Source of the DNA: Candidatus Rokuibacteriota bacterium
GTDB lineage: Bacteria; Methylomirabilota; Methylomirabilia; Rokubacteriales; CSP1-6
Length of the DNA stretch: 64,000 nucleotides
Assembly: GCA_003220435.1 (NCBI GenBank)
Contig: QHSL01000061.1
Coordinates: 100,889-164,888 of the forward strand
Direction of reading: 5' to 3'
Below, one piece after another: positions 48,182 to 58,315 of the stretch. A model generated the notes under the pieces. It saw only the letters and a program-made list of their open reading frames with translations, searched no databases and was not told where the DNA came from. Both the position numbers and the translations under genes were made by a program. How positions within the stretch are numbered: the first letter of the stretch is position 1; every line of letters begins with the position of its first letter.

Positions 48182-49906
48182 ATGAGGAGAGTCCTCGTCA
48201 CTGCAGTCTTCGCCGTCGTCGCCCTCGCGATGCTGGCGCTACCTGTGCTCGCACAGGCGCCCGCACCGAAGGTGACGATCACCGGTCTCTTCGACCAGAT
48301 CACGTCGACGGGCCGGAACTTATACGACGGCAACTACTCGCGCGACAACGATCGCGAGTGGTATGCCCGGACGCGCTTCCGCCCTGACTTCGTCTTCGAG
48401 GTCGGGCGCACCAAGGCTGTCCTCGGTATCGAGATCGACCTGATGTACGGCCAGGGCGGCTCCAACGACGGCGGCTTCCCCGGCAACAACTCGGGCTTTG
48501 CCGGTGGCTTCAACGGTGGGAGCAGGGCCGGCACCAACGGTGCCCTGGACATCAACACCGACGTCGGCGGCATGATGGAGATCAAGTGGATCTACACCGA
48601 GTTCGACCTGACCGGCAAGGACAGCATCTTGCCGTTCATCCCGGTTCTCACCGTGGCCCGCGCCGGCGGCCAGCCGTTCGGCACGATCGCTAACTACAAG
48701 ATAATCTACGGGAACGGTGACTTCGCCGGTCTGGACCTCTACACGACGTTCACGCCGGAGATCAAGAACCACCTCGCCTACGTGATCGTGGAAGACCAGC
48801 TCGCGGGCGGTAACCGGGCGGCGGCCCCCGGCAGGACGAGCCGCGGCGAGGACTACGCGTTCATCCTGAGCCCCGAGATCACGCCGATGAAGGGCCTCGA
48901 CGTCAAGCCGCTGATCTCGTGGTTCCACGCCGACGGCGTGACGGCAGGCGCTTCCCGCCGCAACTCGGTCAACGTCAAGACGGTCGGAACCGGGGCGCAG
49001 GGCACCAGTGGCAGCCTGAACAGTTCGTTGGGGACCGGCACCAACGGCGTCGCGGGCACGGCCGGCGACTCGACGAACCACGAAGATCGCTACACGTTCG
49101 GTATCGATGCGCGCTGGCGCATGGGCCCCTTCGGGCTCGATCCCTCGATCTTCTACCAGACCGGTACCTACAACACCCAGGCGTTCAACCGGAACGGTCG
49201 GGTCGGCCGGGTCGAGGGTGACACGGCCGCGTGGCTGTTCGACGTCATCGGTAGCTACCAGGCCGGGCCGCTGCTTGTCGAGCTCCGCGGCGTGTACACC
49301 ACCGGTAACAAGGCTCGGGACAACCTGTCGCTCAGCAAGCGCTACTTCGAGCCGCTCGATCTGGACTCTGGCTACTGGAACGGCTGGGCCCAGATGTTCG
49401 CCAATTCGACAGGCGACTACTTCAACGGCGGCAGCGGGACCATGCAGAGTATGTCCACCAACGTCGGCTACGATCGCTATGGTCGTATGGGCTTCGGCGC
49501 CAGGGTCACGTACAACCTCACCCCGGCGTTCGCGGTGTACGGGATCCTCAGCCCGACGTGGACGGCTCAGAAGGTCGACACGGACACCAACTGTGGAGCG
49601 CCGACGGTCGCTCAAGCCGCCGTCGGTTGCCCGGCCCGGCAGACGGTGACCGACCGGAGCTGGGTCGAGGGTGACTCTCGCTACCTCGGCACCGAGACCG
49701 ATCTCGGTATCACCTGGCGGTTCGCCCCGAACGTGGCTTTCGATGTGCTGGGAGCCTATCTCTTTGCCGGGGCTGCGCTGGACACCCATGAGTGCACCAC
49801 GACCGCATCGGTTAGCAACCCCTGCGGTAGCGGTGCGACATCGTACGTGAAGCGCGAAGCAAACGACGCCTACCTCTTGATGGCGCGTGTGAGGCTGTCC
49901 TTCTAG
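48182..49906 (+). CDS. Outer-membrane porin-like beta-barrel protein, copy 2
   Basis: A 574-residue paralogue of the preceding gene with signal peptide VFAVVALAMLALPVLAQAP and the same mature start KVTITGLFDQITSTGRN. The ends are most conserved (first 120 residues, and the WRFAPNV to SF terminus); the middle loops around residues 250-290 differ most, as expected for surface loops. It ends in Phe (MARVRLSF). GAGGAGGCGG precedes the ATG. A strong terminator follows. Confidence 0.82.
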   Translation: MRRVLVTAVFAVVALAMLALPVLAQAPAPKVTITGLFDQITSTGRNLYDGNYSRDNDREWYARTRFRPDFVFEVGRTKAVLGIEIDLMYGQGGSNDGGFPGNNSGFAGGFNGGSRAGTNGALDINTDVGGMMEIKWIYTEFDLTGKDSILPFIPVLTVARAGGQPFGTIANYKIIYGNGDFAGLDLYTTFTPEIKNHLAYVIVEDQLAGGNRAAAPGRTSRGEDYAFILSPEITPMKGLDVKPLISWFHADGVTAGASRRNSVNVKTVGTGAQGTSGSLNSSLGTGTNGVAGTAGDSTNHEDRYTFGIDARWRMGPFGLDPSIFYQTGTYNTQAFNRNGRVGRVEGDTAAWLFDVIGSYQAGPLLVELRGVYTTGNKARDNLSLSKRYFEPLDLDSGYWNGWAQMFANSTGDYFNGGSGTMQSMSTNVGYDRYGRMGFGARVTYNLTPAFAVYGILSPTWTAQKVDTDTNCGAPTVAQAAVGCPARQTVTDRSWVEGDSRYLGTETDLGITWRFAPNVAFDVLGAYLFAGAALDTHECTTTASVSNPCGSGATSYVKREANDAYLLMARVRLSF

Positions 49907-49932
49907 GTCTGTAGCAGTACGGTGGTAGACGG

Positions 49933-49975
49933 CGGGGCATGGGCGGGTCGCCCATGCCCCGTTTCATTTCTGTCT
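49933..49975 (+). terminator. Strong intrinsic terminator after the porin pair
   Basis: CGGGGCATGGGC (49933-49944) and GCCCATGCCCCG (49950-49961) form a perfect 12-bp stem with loop GGGTC, followed by TTTCATTTCTGTCT. Confidence 0.9.
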
Positions 49976-50037
49976 GCGTTCCTTGACTCTCCCCATGCCG
50001 TGGGCTAGCCTCGGTCCATGCTGACGGTAGTTTCCGC

Positions 50038-51885
50038 GTGAAGTTCCTCGCAGCTCGAACGGTGGTGCTCGCCGTCCTGATCGGAGTCGCGAGCGCCGCG
50101 ACGGCACCGGCGCAGACTCAGCCCACGCTGGGTGTTCTGGTCGATCAGCTCGTCGCCCTGTTTCCGAAGGTCGACGGGGACGTGATCGAGGTCCAGGGCA
50201 CCACTGTGACAGTGGCGATCGGCCGAAAGGACGGTCTGCTGGCCGGGGTCGAGCTGGCCCTCTATCGCCAGGGACGGGAGCTCCGTCATCCAAAGACCGG
50301 TGAAGTCCTGGGTCGGACCGAGCAGGCGGTCGGCCGCATGGTCGTCCAGGAGGTGTTCGAAGCCTACGCGACGGGAACCCTGAGCCAGGCCACCGAGGTC
50401 CAGGCTGGCGACAAGGCCCGTGTCTCCGCGGGCAAGGTCAAGCTGAGCGTGCTGCCGATCGCCGAGGGTGGCGTGAAGGCCGGGCTCGTCGAAGCCGCAG
50501 TTCACGAGCTGGTCGAGGCGCTCAACCGCACCGGCCGCTTCCAGGTCGGGATGGGCGACGCCATCGGCGTCTGGCTGACGCAGCAGGGGATCAAGCGCGA
50601 CGACGTGCTCGCCGGAAAGGGCCTGGCCCAGGTCTACGAGCGGTTCCGGGCCGAGCAGCTCCTGGTCGTCGCTTTCACGCGCGTGCAGAACAAGCCGTAC
50701 ATGGATGTGCGGCTCTTCACGCTTCCCGCGGTCAATTCGCTCCTGACGACTGCGCTCTTCGTGCCGCCGGCCATCAAGTCGGCCCCCAAGGGCGACTTCT
50801 CAGCCGGTCGCCCGCGCGACAGCCAGACGCCGAACCCGCAGCGCTCGCTCCTGGCCCGGCTCCTGTTCGGCGACCTCGACGCCGGCACCTATTCGAGCGG
50901 CGAGGCCGCGATCACCCTCAAAGAAGTCGCGAAGTTTCCGTTTGTCGTGACGTCCATGGACGTCGCGGTCGGATCGAAGGACCGGATTCCCCGGATGGTC
51001 GTCACCGACGGCGAGCGCATCTTCCTCTACCGGATCTCGGCGGAGCGCGCCCTCGAGCCCGAGTGGACGTATCGCGGCGACGCCCGCGGGCGCATCTTCA
51101 GCGTGCAGCTCGCGGAGCTGGCGGAGGAGGGCGTCGTTCACGTCGTGGCCAACCGCTACAACCCGATTCCGGCGATCCTGCTCAATTCCTTCATCCTGGC
51201 ATCGAAGGACAAGAAGCCGGTCCTGGTCGTCGAGGACGTGTCGGACATCCTGCTGGCGATGGACACGAACGGCGACGGCGTGAAGAAGGCGCTGTGGATG
51301 CAATCGTTCGCGCAAACCGGCTTCTTCAAGCAAGGGGACGCCCAGCGCGCCGTGCTTCGGAACGGCCGACTCGTCGTCGAGCAGCGCGTGCGCGTTCCCA
51401 GCTCGTTCCGGGCGACGGGCGCGACCGCTACCAACATCACAGGCAAGGGACCGCGCGCGCTTGCCTTTGTGGACGAGCACAACCGGCTGCGGATCGCCAT
51501 CGACACCGAGGAGGTGTTCCGATCGGCGACCCAGGTGGGCGGCGGCCTGACCAAGCTGGTGGTGCAGACGCAGATCGAACGCGGCGGGCGAGACTACCTC
51601 TACACGACGGAGCCTTTCCCGCTGTCGGTCGACCTGGACGGTGACGGTATCGACGAGATCGTGGTGCCGCAGAACCAGTTTCCGGGCCGGCTGGCCGTGG
51701 TCTACAAGGGGCCCGCCGGTTATCGATTCCAGACCGTCAACTCCGGCTTCGAGGGCACGGTAATCGCGCTGGGCGCCATCCCGGGCGACTCCAACACCCC
51801 CTCGCTCATCGCGGCCGTCGTCCGCTTTACGAACATGTTCAACACCCAGGGCGAGACGCAGATCATCATGACGTTGGTGGAGTGA
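50038..51885 (+). CDS. Exported protein with FlgT-like domain and FG-GAP/VCBS-type repeats
   Basis: A 615-residue protein with a signal peptide (TVVLAVLIGVASAATAPAQ). An N-terminal domain related to the proteins at 41765 and 42617 has GRKDGLLAGVELALYRQG then RHPKTGEVLGRTEQAVG. A C-terminal part contains beta-propeller-like repeats with acidic metal sites (AMDTNGDGVKKALWM, VDLDGDGIDEIVVPQNQ). GTG start. It probably acts in the periplasm or on the surface; the role is unknown. Confidence 0.75.
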   Translation: MKFLAARTVVLAVLIGVASAATAPAQTQPTLGVLVDQLVALFPKVDGDVIEVQGTTVTVAIGRKDGLLAGVELALYRQGRELRHPKTGEVLGRTEQAVGRMVVQEVFEAYATGTLSQATEVQAGDKARVSAGKVKLSVLPIAEGGVKAGLVEAAVHELVEALNRTGRFQVGMGDAIGVWLTQQGIKRDDVLAGKGLAQVYERFRAEQLLVVAFTRVQNKPYMDVRLFTLPAVNSLLTTALFVPPAIKSAPKGDFSAGRPRDSQTPNPQRSLLARLLFGDLDAGTYSSGEAAITLKEVAKFPFVVTSMDVAVGSKDRIPRMVVTDGERIFLYRISAERALEPEWTYRGDARGRIFSVQLAELAEEGVVHVVANRYNPIPAILLNSFILASKDKKPVLVVEDVSDILLAMDTNGDGVKKALWMQSFAQTGFFKQGDAQRAVLRNGRLVVEQRVRVPSSFRATGATATNITGKGPRALAFVDEHNRLRIAIDTEEVFRSATQVGGGLTKLVVQTQIERGGRDYLYTTEPFPLSVDLDGDGIDEIVVPQNQFPGRLAVVYKGPAGYRFQTVNSGFEGTVIALGAIPGDSNTPSLIAAVVRFTNMFNTQGETQIIMTLVE

Positions 51886-51998
51886 CTCCGGCACGCGTCC
51901 GACCGTCGCCCTGATTCCGTCACGTCTCACCGCATGACTCGTCGCCACCCGTCCGCGCCCGCCGGCCTCGTCAGAGCCGTCGCCTGCCAGGAGCCGAC

Positions 51999-53306
51999 GT
52001 GGCCGTGAAGCTCGACACCGCGCCGCCGCGCGGGATGAAGGACCTGCTGCCCGCCGAGGTGGAGCTGCGGGATCGCGCGACCGCCATGATCCTCGCCACC
52101 TACACGCGGTACGGCTTCCGGCGCATCGAGACGCCGGCGCTCGAGAATCTCCAGCTCCTGCTGGGCAGCGGCGGCGGCGAGAACGAGAAGCTGATCTACA
52201 AGGTCTTGAAGCGGGGCGCGAAGCTCGACTCGGTGGCGACGCTGCGCGAGGACGACCTGGCCGATCTCGGGCTGCGCTTCGATCTGACGGTGCCGCTGGC
52301 CCGCTACTACGCCCACAACCGGGCGACGCTGCCGGACCCGTTCAAGGCGATCCAGATCGGGCCGGTGTGGCGGGCCGACCGACCCCAGCGTGGACGGTTC
52401 CGCCAGTTCACTCAGTGCGACATCGACATCCTGGGCGTCGCGTCGGAGATCGCCGAGATCGAGCTCATCCTCGCGACCTCCGAGGCGCTGATCGCGCTCG
52501 GCCTCGAGCGCCCCACCGTTCGCCTGAACGATCGGCGCATCCTCGCGGCGATCGCGGAGCACTGCGGCTTCCACGCCGACCGCCAGCACGACTTCTTCGT
52601 CACGCTCGACAAGCTGGACAAGATCGACCGCGAAGGCGTCGAGCGCGAGCTGCGCGCCGACGGCCACCGGGACGCGGCGATCACACGCCTGTTCACGCTC
52701 ATCTCGCCGACGGGCGCGCCGGCGGCGGCCGCGCTCGACAAGCTGTCGGCGACGGTTCCCGAGGCCCGGCCGTTCGTGGAGGGGCTCCGGACGATCGTGC
52801 TCACGATCGAGCGGGAGGCGGCGCAGCGCTACGCGGTTGCCTTCGACCCCACGCTGGTTCGCGGCATGGGGTACTACACCGGCCCCATCTTCGAGGCCGC
52901 GTACGGCGACTACGGGTCGTCGATCGCCGGCGGCGGCCGCTACGACCGGCTGATCGGCCGGCTCTCCGGGCACGACGTCCCGGCGTGCGGCTTCTCGATC
53001 GGATTCGAGCGCGTCGTGTCGATCCTCGAGGAGAAGGCTGAAACGGCCGGCGCCGAGCGCGAGCGGGTCGCGTTCCTGTTCGGCCCGGAAGACGGTCTCG
53101 GGGAGGTCGTCGCGGCCGCGGGCACGCTGCGCCGGGGCGACCGCGTGGTCTCGCTGACGGTGAAGCGGAAGAATCTCGCCAGGCAGCTCGACGACCTGGC
53201 CGGTGAGGGGTTCGGCTCGTACGCGGTGTTCCGCGCCGGTGCGAACGAGGTGGAGGTCAAGCCGTTGGCCCAGCGCGCGCCGGCTCGCGGGAGCGGTGAT
53301 GGATAG
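51999..53306 (+). CDS. hisS: Histidyl-tRNA synthetase
   Basis: A 435-residue class II synthetase. Motif 2 is [18 protein letters not shown], the histidine motifs are [15 protein letters not shown] and [12 protein letters not shown], and motif 3 is [10 protein letters not shown]. The anticodon domain at the C-terminus is short. The intact catalytic arginines argue against the HisZ paralogue. GTG 51999 has AGGAG close by; GTG 52005, which overlaps the stop of a 24-codon frame (51934-52008), is an alternative. It overlaps aspS by eight bases. Confidence 0.9.
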   Translation: MAVKLDTAPPRGMKDLLPAEVELRDRATAMILATYTRYGFRRIETPALENLQLLLGSGGGENEKLIYKVLKRGAKLDSVATLREDDLADLGLRFDLTVPLARYYAHNRATLPDPFKAIQIGPVWRADRPQRGRFRQFTQCDIDILGVASEIAEIELILATSEALIALGLERPTVRLNDRRILAAIAEHCGFHADRQHDFFVTLDKLDKIDREGVERELRADGHRDAAITRLFTLISPTGAPAAAALDKLSATVPEARPFVEGLRTIVLTIEREAAQRYAVAFDPTLVRGMGYYTGPIFEAAYGDYGSSIAGGGRYDRLIGRLSGHDVPACGFSIGFERVVSILEEKAETAGAERERVAFLFGPEDGLGEVVAAAGTLRRGDRVVSLTVKRKNLARQLDDLAGEGFGSYAVFRAGANEVEVKPLAQRAPARGSGDG

Positions 53307-55094
53307 CCTCCGCACCCATACGTGTGGCGAGCTCCGTCGGGAGCACGCCGGGGCCATCGCGCGCCTCTCGGGCTGGATCCACCGCAAGCGGGATCATGGA
53401 AACCTTTTGTTCCTCGACGTGCGCGACCACTACGGGATCACCCAGTGCGTGCTCGACGGGTCGAGCCCGCTCTTCAAGACCGCCGAGGGGCTGCGCCTGG
53501 AGAGCGTGATCACCGTGACCGGCGAGGTCGTGCCGCGCGCGCCGGCGGCCGTCAACCCCCGGCTGCCGACCGGCGAGATCGAGCTGGCGGTTGCCGAGCT
53601 GGCGGTGCAGTCGGTGGCGGAGCCGCTGCCTTTACAAGTCAACAGCGAGGTGGAGTACCCCGAGGAGACGCGCCTGCGCTATCGCTTCCTCGACCTGCGC
53701 CGCGAGAAGCTCCATCGCAACATCGTGCTGCGGAGCCGCGTGATCGCGTCGATCCGTCGCCGGATGATCGAGTCCGGCTTCACCGAGTTCCAGACGCCGA
53801 TCCTGACCTCGAGCTCACCGGAGGGGGCGCGCGACTACCTGGTGCCGAGCCGCGTGCACCCCGGGAAGTTCTACGCGCTGCCGCAGGCGCCGCAGCAGTT
53901 CAAGCAGCTGCTCATGACCGCCGGGTTCGATCGCTATTTCCAGATCGCGCCGTGCTTCCGTGACGAGGACGGACGCGCCGATCGGTCCCCGGGCGAGTTC
54001 TACCAGCTCGACTTCGAGATGTCGTTCGTCACGCAGGAGGACGTCTTCGCCGCGATCGAGCCGGTGCTCTACGGGGTGTTCGAGGAATTCGCGGGCGGGG
54101 CCAAGGTGACGCCGCCGCCGTTCCCGCGCATTCCCTTCGCCGAGGCGATGACCGCGTACGGCTCCGACAAGCCCGACCTCCGCAATCCGCTCCGCATCGC
54201 CGACGCGACCGACGTCTTCCGCCGATCGGACTTCGCCGCCTTCGCCACCGCGATCGCCGGCGGTGCGGTCGTGCGTGCGGTGGGAGCGCCCGGCGCGTCG
54301 CGGCAGCCACGGAGCTTCTTCGATAAGCTCGGTCAGTGGGCCCGCGAGCAGGGTGCGCCGGGGCTCGGCTACGTGGTCCTGGCCGACGGCGGAGCCAAGG
54401 GGCCGATCGCGAAATTCGTTGACGATGATCGGCTCGCACGGCTCACCGCCGTGACCGGTGCCGGCGACGGCGACGCGGTCTTCTTCGTGTGCGATCAGAG
54501 GGGAGCGGCCGAGAAGCTGGCCGGCCGGGTGCGGACGCGCCTCGGCGACGAGCTCGGGCTCGTCGAGGCGAACGCCTTCTGCTTCTGCTGGGTGACGGAT
54601 TTCCCGATGTACGAGCTGAACGAGGACACCAAGCGGATCGAGTTCAGCCACAACCCGTTCTCGATGCCGCAGGGCGGACTGGAGGCGCTCGAGGGCGCCG
54701 ACCCGCTGACGATCAAGGCCTATCAGTACGACATCGTCTGCAACGGCGTCGAGCTCTCCAGCGGCGCGATCCGCAACCATCGCCCCGACATCATGTACAA
54801 GGCGTTCGCGATCGCGGGCTACAGTCGGGCGGAGGTCGAGACCCGCTTCGGGGGCATGTTGAACGCGTTCAAGTACGGCGCCCCTCCGCACGGCGGCTCG
54901 GCCCCGGGCATCGACCGCATCGTGATGCTGCTCGCCGGCGAGACCAGCATCCGCGAGGTCATCGCGTTCCCGATGAACCAGCAGGCCCAGGATCTGCTGA
55001 TGCAGGCGCCGGGCCCGGTCCCGCCGGAACGGTTGAAGGAACTGCACCTCAAGCTCGATTTGCCGAGCCCGGACTCGGGAGGGAATCCCAGGAG

Positions 55095-55098
<4 letters not shown>
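53299..55098 (+). CDS. aspS: Aspartyl-tRNA synthetase, bacterial type
   Basis: A 599-residue class II synthetase. The N-terminal OB fold has [20 protein letters not shown]. The catalytic domain has [20 protein letters not shown] and [20 protein letters not shown]. The bacterial GAD insertion lies at about residues 290-410, and motif 3 is [16 protein letters not shown]. The ATG lies eight bases inside hisS; the stop overlaps phoH (TTGA). Confidence 0.96.
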
Positions 55099-56095
<997 letters not shown>

Positions 56096-56096
<1 letters not shown>

Positions 56097-56557
56097 TGGC
56101 GGTGGAGGTCGCGAATCGCCAGCGTCGCGTCCGCCTCTCGCCGGGGCGGCTTGCCCGGACGGCCGATCGAGCGCTCGCGGCGCTCGGCCGCGCGGGCGGC
56201 ACCGTCGACATCCTGATCGTCGACGACCGGGAGATCCGGCGCCTGAACCGGCGTCACCGCGGAGTCGGACGGCGCACGGACGTGCTGGCGTTCCCGCTGG
56301 AGGTGTCCGGCGCGCATGGCTCGCTGGTCGGTCAGGTGGTGATCTCGGCGGACACGGCGCGTCGCCAGGCGCGCCGTCTCGGGATCCCGCTCGCCACCGA
56401 GCTCGACCTTCTCGTCACGCACGGCGTGCTCCACCTCGTCGGCTACGACGACCGTGATCGCGTCGAAGCGAGGCTGATGCACGAGCGCGAGCGGGAGATT
56501 CTCTCCACCGGACGCCGCCGGCTGCCGGCGCGCCTCTGGCAGGGCCTCCTCGCGTGA
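56096..56557 (+). CDS. ybeY: Endoribonuclease YbeY, rRNA maturation factor
   Basis: A 153-residue zinc-dependent protein for 16S rRNA processing and ribosome quality control. The metal site is HGVLHLVGYDDRDR with the third His in LMHERE; the usual GYDH is GYDD here, with the family spacing kept. It shares one base with phoH and overlaps era (GTGA). Confidence 0.92.
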
Positions 56558-57450
56558 CCGGCCGGGCAGGGTTCGTGTCGCTCATCGGCCGGCCCAACGC
56601 CGGAAAGTCGACGCTCCTGAACCGCCTCGTGGGCGAGAAGCTCTCGATCGTCTCGGCGCGACCCCAGACGACGCGCAACCGCATCACCGGCATCAAGAAC
56701 CTGCCGGGCGCCCAGGTCGTCTTCGTCGACACGCCCGGCCTCCACCCGGCCGCCGGCAAGCTGGGCGCCTTCATGCTGACGACGGCGCGACGCGCGATCG
56801 AGGACGTCGACGTCGTGTGTCTCGTCGTCGACGCGGCCGAAGGGGACGATCCGAGCGAGATCGTGCTCGACCCTCTGCGCGCTTACGCGGGCCCGGTTTT
56901 CTGCGTGCTGAACAAGGCCGACCGCGTCCGCCCCAAGAGCCGGATGCTGCCGCTCATCGCGACCTGGCAGAAGGGACACCCGTTCGCCGAGATCGTCCCC
57001 CTGTCGGCGACCGAAGGCACGAACTGCGACCGGCTCCTGGACCTGATCGTGGGGAGACTGCCGGAGCATCCGCCGTTCTTTCCCCCCGACGCCACCAGCG
57101 ACCAGCCGGAGACGTTCTTCGTGGCCGAGATGATTCGCGAGAAGGTCTTCCACCTGACGCGCGAGGAGATCCCCTACGCCGTCGCGGTCCGCGTCGAGGA
57201 GCTGACCGAGCGCGAGCGCCCCGCCTGTCTCTACGCGCGAGCAATCATCTTCGTCGAGCAGGAGTCGCAGAAGGGCATCCTCATCGGCAAGGGCGGCGCC
57301 ATGCTGAAGCAGATCGGCACGGCGGCGCGGCGCGACCTCGAGTCGTTCTTCGGGATCAAGGTCTTCCTCCAGTCGACGGTGGAGGTACGCCGCCACTGGC
57401 GGCGGGACGAGCGCGCGCTGCGTGAGTTCGGATTCCGGCTGACGTCCTGA
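56554..57450 (+). CDS. era: GTPase Era
   Basis: A 298-residue GTPase that helps assemble the 30S subunit. G1 is GRPNAGKST (12-20), DTPGL is at 59-63 and NKAD at 120-123. The C-terminal KH domain contains IIFVEQESQKGILIGKGG. GTG start inside the ybeY end; recO begins on its last base. Era, YbeY and the 16S operon in this window act in one process. Confidence 0.96.
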   Translation: MTGRAGFVSLIGRPNAGKSTLLNRLVGEKLSIVSARPQTTRNRITGIKNLPGAQVVFVDTPGLHPAAGKLGAFMLTTARRAIEDVDVVCLVVDAAEGDDPSEIVLDPLRAYAGPVFCVLNKADRVRPKSRMLPLIATWQKGHPFAEIVPLSATEGTNCDRLLDLIVGRLPEHPPFFPPDATSDQPETFFVAEMIREKVFHLTREEIPYAVAVRVEELTERERPACLYARAIIFVEQESQKGILIGKGGAMLKQIGTAARRDLESFFGIKVFLQSTVEVRRHWRRDERALREFGFRLTS

Positions 57451-58265
57451 TGGCGCTGGGGAAATCCTCGGCGGTCGTGATCGGGTCGTTCCCGCTCGGC
57501 GAGAGCGATCGGGTCGTCACCTTCTACTCGCGCGAGTTCGGCAAGATCCGGGGCGTCGCCCGGGCGGCCCGGCGGGTGCGCTCCCGGTTCGGGAGCGCGC
57601 TGGAGCTCGGCACGCTCGGAGAGCTGGTGTTCTTCGACACCGGTCGGAGCGAGCTGGTGCGCATCGACCACTTCGACATCACGCGCCCCTTCAACCGCGT
57701 GCGCGAGGATCTGGAGCGGCTGGCGCGGGCGGCGTGGATCATCGAGTGCGTGGCTCGGCTGACCGCCGAGCGGGACCGGCACGTGGCCCTCTTCGGCTTG
57801 CTGGTCCGCGCCCTGCGGGCGCTCGAGGGCGCGGTGAAGCCGGCGCGGGTGGCGCTCGCGTTCGGGGTGCGATGCATCGAGGCGCTGGGCCACCGGCCAC
57901 GGCTCGACGCCTGCGTCGAGTGCGGCCGCGCCTATCCGTTCTCGCGCGCGTCCCTCGGCGCCGGCGGCCTCGTGTGCGAGACGTGCGTGCGGGCGGGCGC
58001 CGACGCGCTCCCGATCTCACCGTCGGCGATCGACGCGCTGGACCGTCTCCGGTCGCTGGCGTGGGACGAGGCGCTCGTGCGGCCCATCGGCCGGGCCGAG
58101 GCCGAGCTTGGCGGCCTGCTGGATACGCAGGTCTCGCGCCTCATGGGCCATACGCCGCGATCGACCAAGTTCCTCCGCGAGCTCCAGCGAATCTCTCCGG
58201 CCCCGGTCGACCGCGCAGCGGCGAAGCGTGAGAATATGAAGAATATGACCGAGGCGAGCCCATGA
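57450..58265 (+). CDS. recO: DNA repair protein RecO
   Basis: A 271-residue protein that anneals DNA and loads RecA with RecR. The OB-fold start SSAVVIGSFPLGESDRVVTF is followed by a helical domain and a zinc finger (CVECGRAYPFSRASL then CETCV). The last residues, NMTEASP, are encoded by the same GAGGCGAGCCCATGA that ends the following repeat unit, so the natural end may have been replaced. Confidence 0.93.
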   Translation: MALGKSSAVVIGSFPLGESDRVVTFYSREFGKIRGVARAARRVRSRFGSALELGTLGELVFFDTGRSELVRIDHFDITRPFNRVREDLERLARAAWIIECVARLTAERDRHVALFGLLVRALRALEGAVKPARVALAFGVRCIEALGHRPRLDACVECGRAYPFSRASLGAGGLVCETCVRAGADALPISPSAIDALDRLRSLAWDEALVRPIGRAEAELGGLLDTQVSRLMGHTPRSTKFLRELQRISPAPVDRAAAKRENMKNMTEASP

Positions 58266-58315
58266 ACGTGGCCGTGCGCGCCGCAGCCGGAGGCGAGGCG
58301 AGCCCATGAACATGG
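58251..58315 (+). repeat. VRAA repeat unit between recO and glyS, with bridging micro-ORF
   Basis: GAGGCGAGCCCATGAACGTGG at 58251-58271 is repeated with one change at 58295-58315. The 44-base unit between contains a 15-codon frame, [15 protein letters not shown]. Its ATG (58262) overlaps the recO stop as ATGA and its TGA (58307-58309) overlaps the glyS ATG as ATGA. GGAGGCGAGGCGAG in the unit serves as the glyS ribosome-binding site. Confidence 0.85.

Noticed and set aside
51999..53306. HisZ regulatory subunit instead of histidyl-tRNA synthetase
   Set aside because: Motif 2 arginines, the RGMGYYTG histidine loop and motif 3 are all intact, and aspS follows directly.
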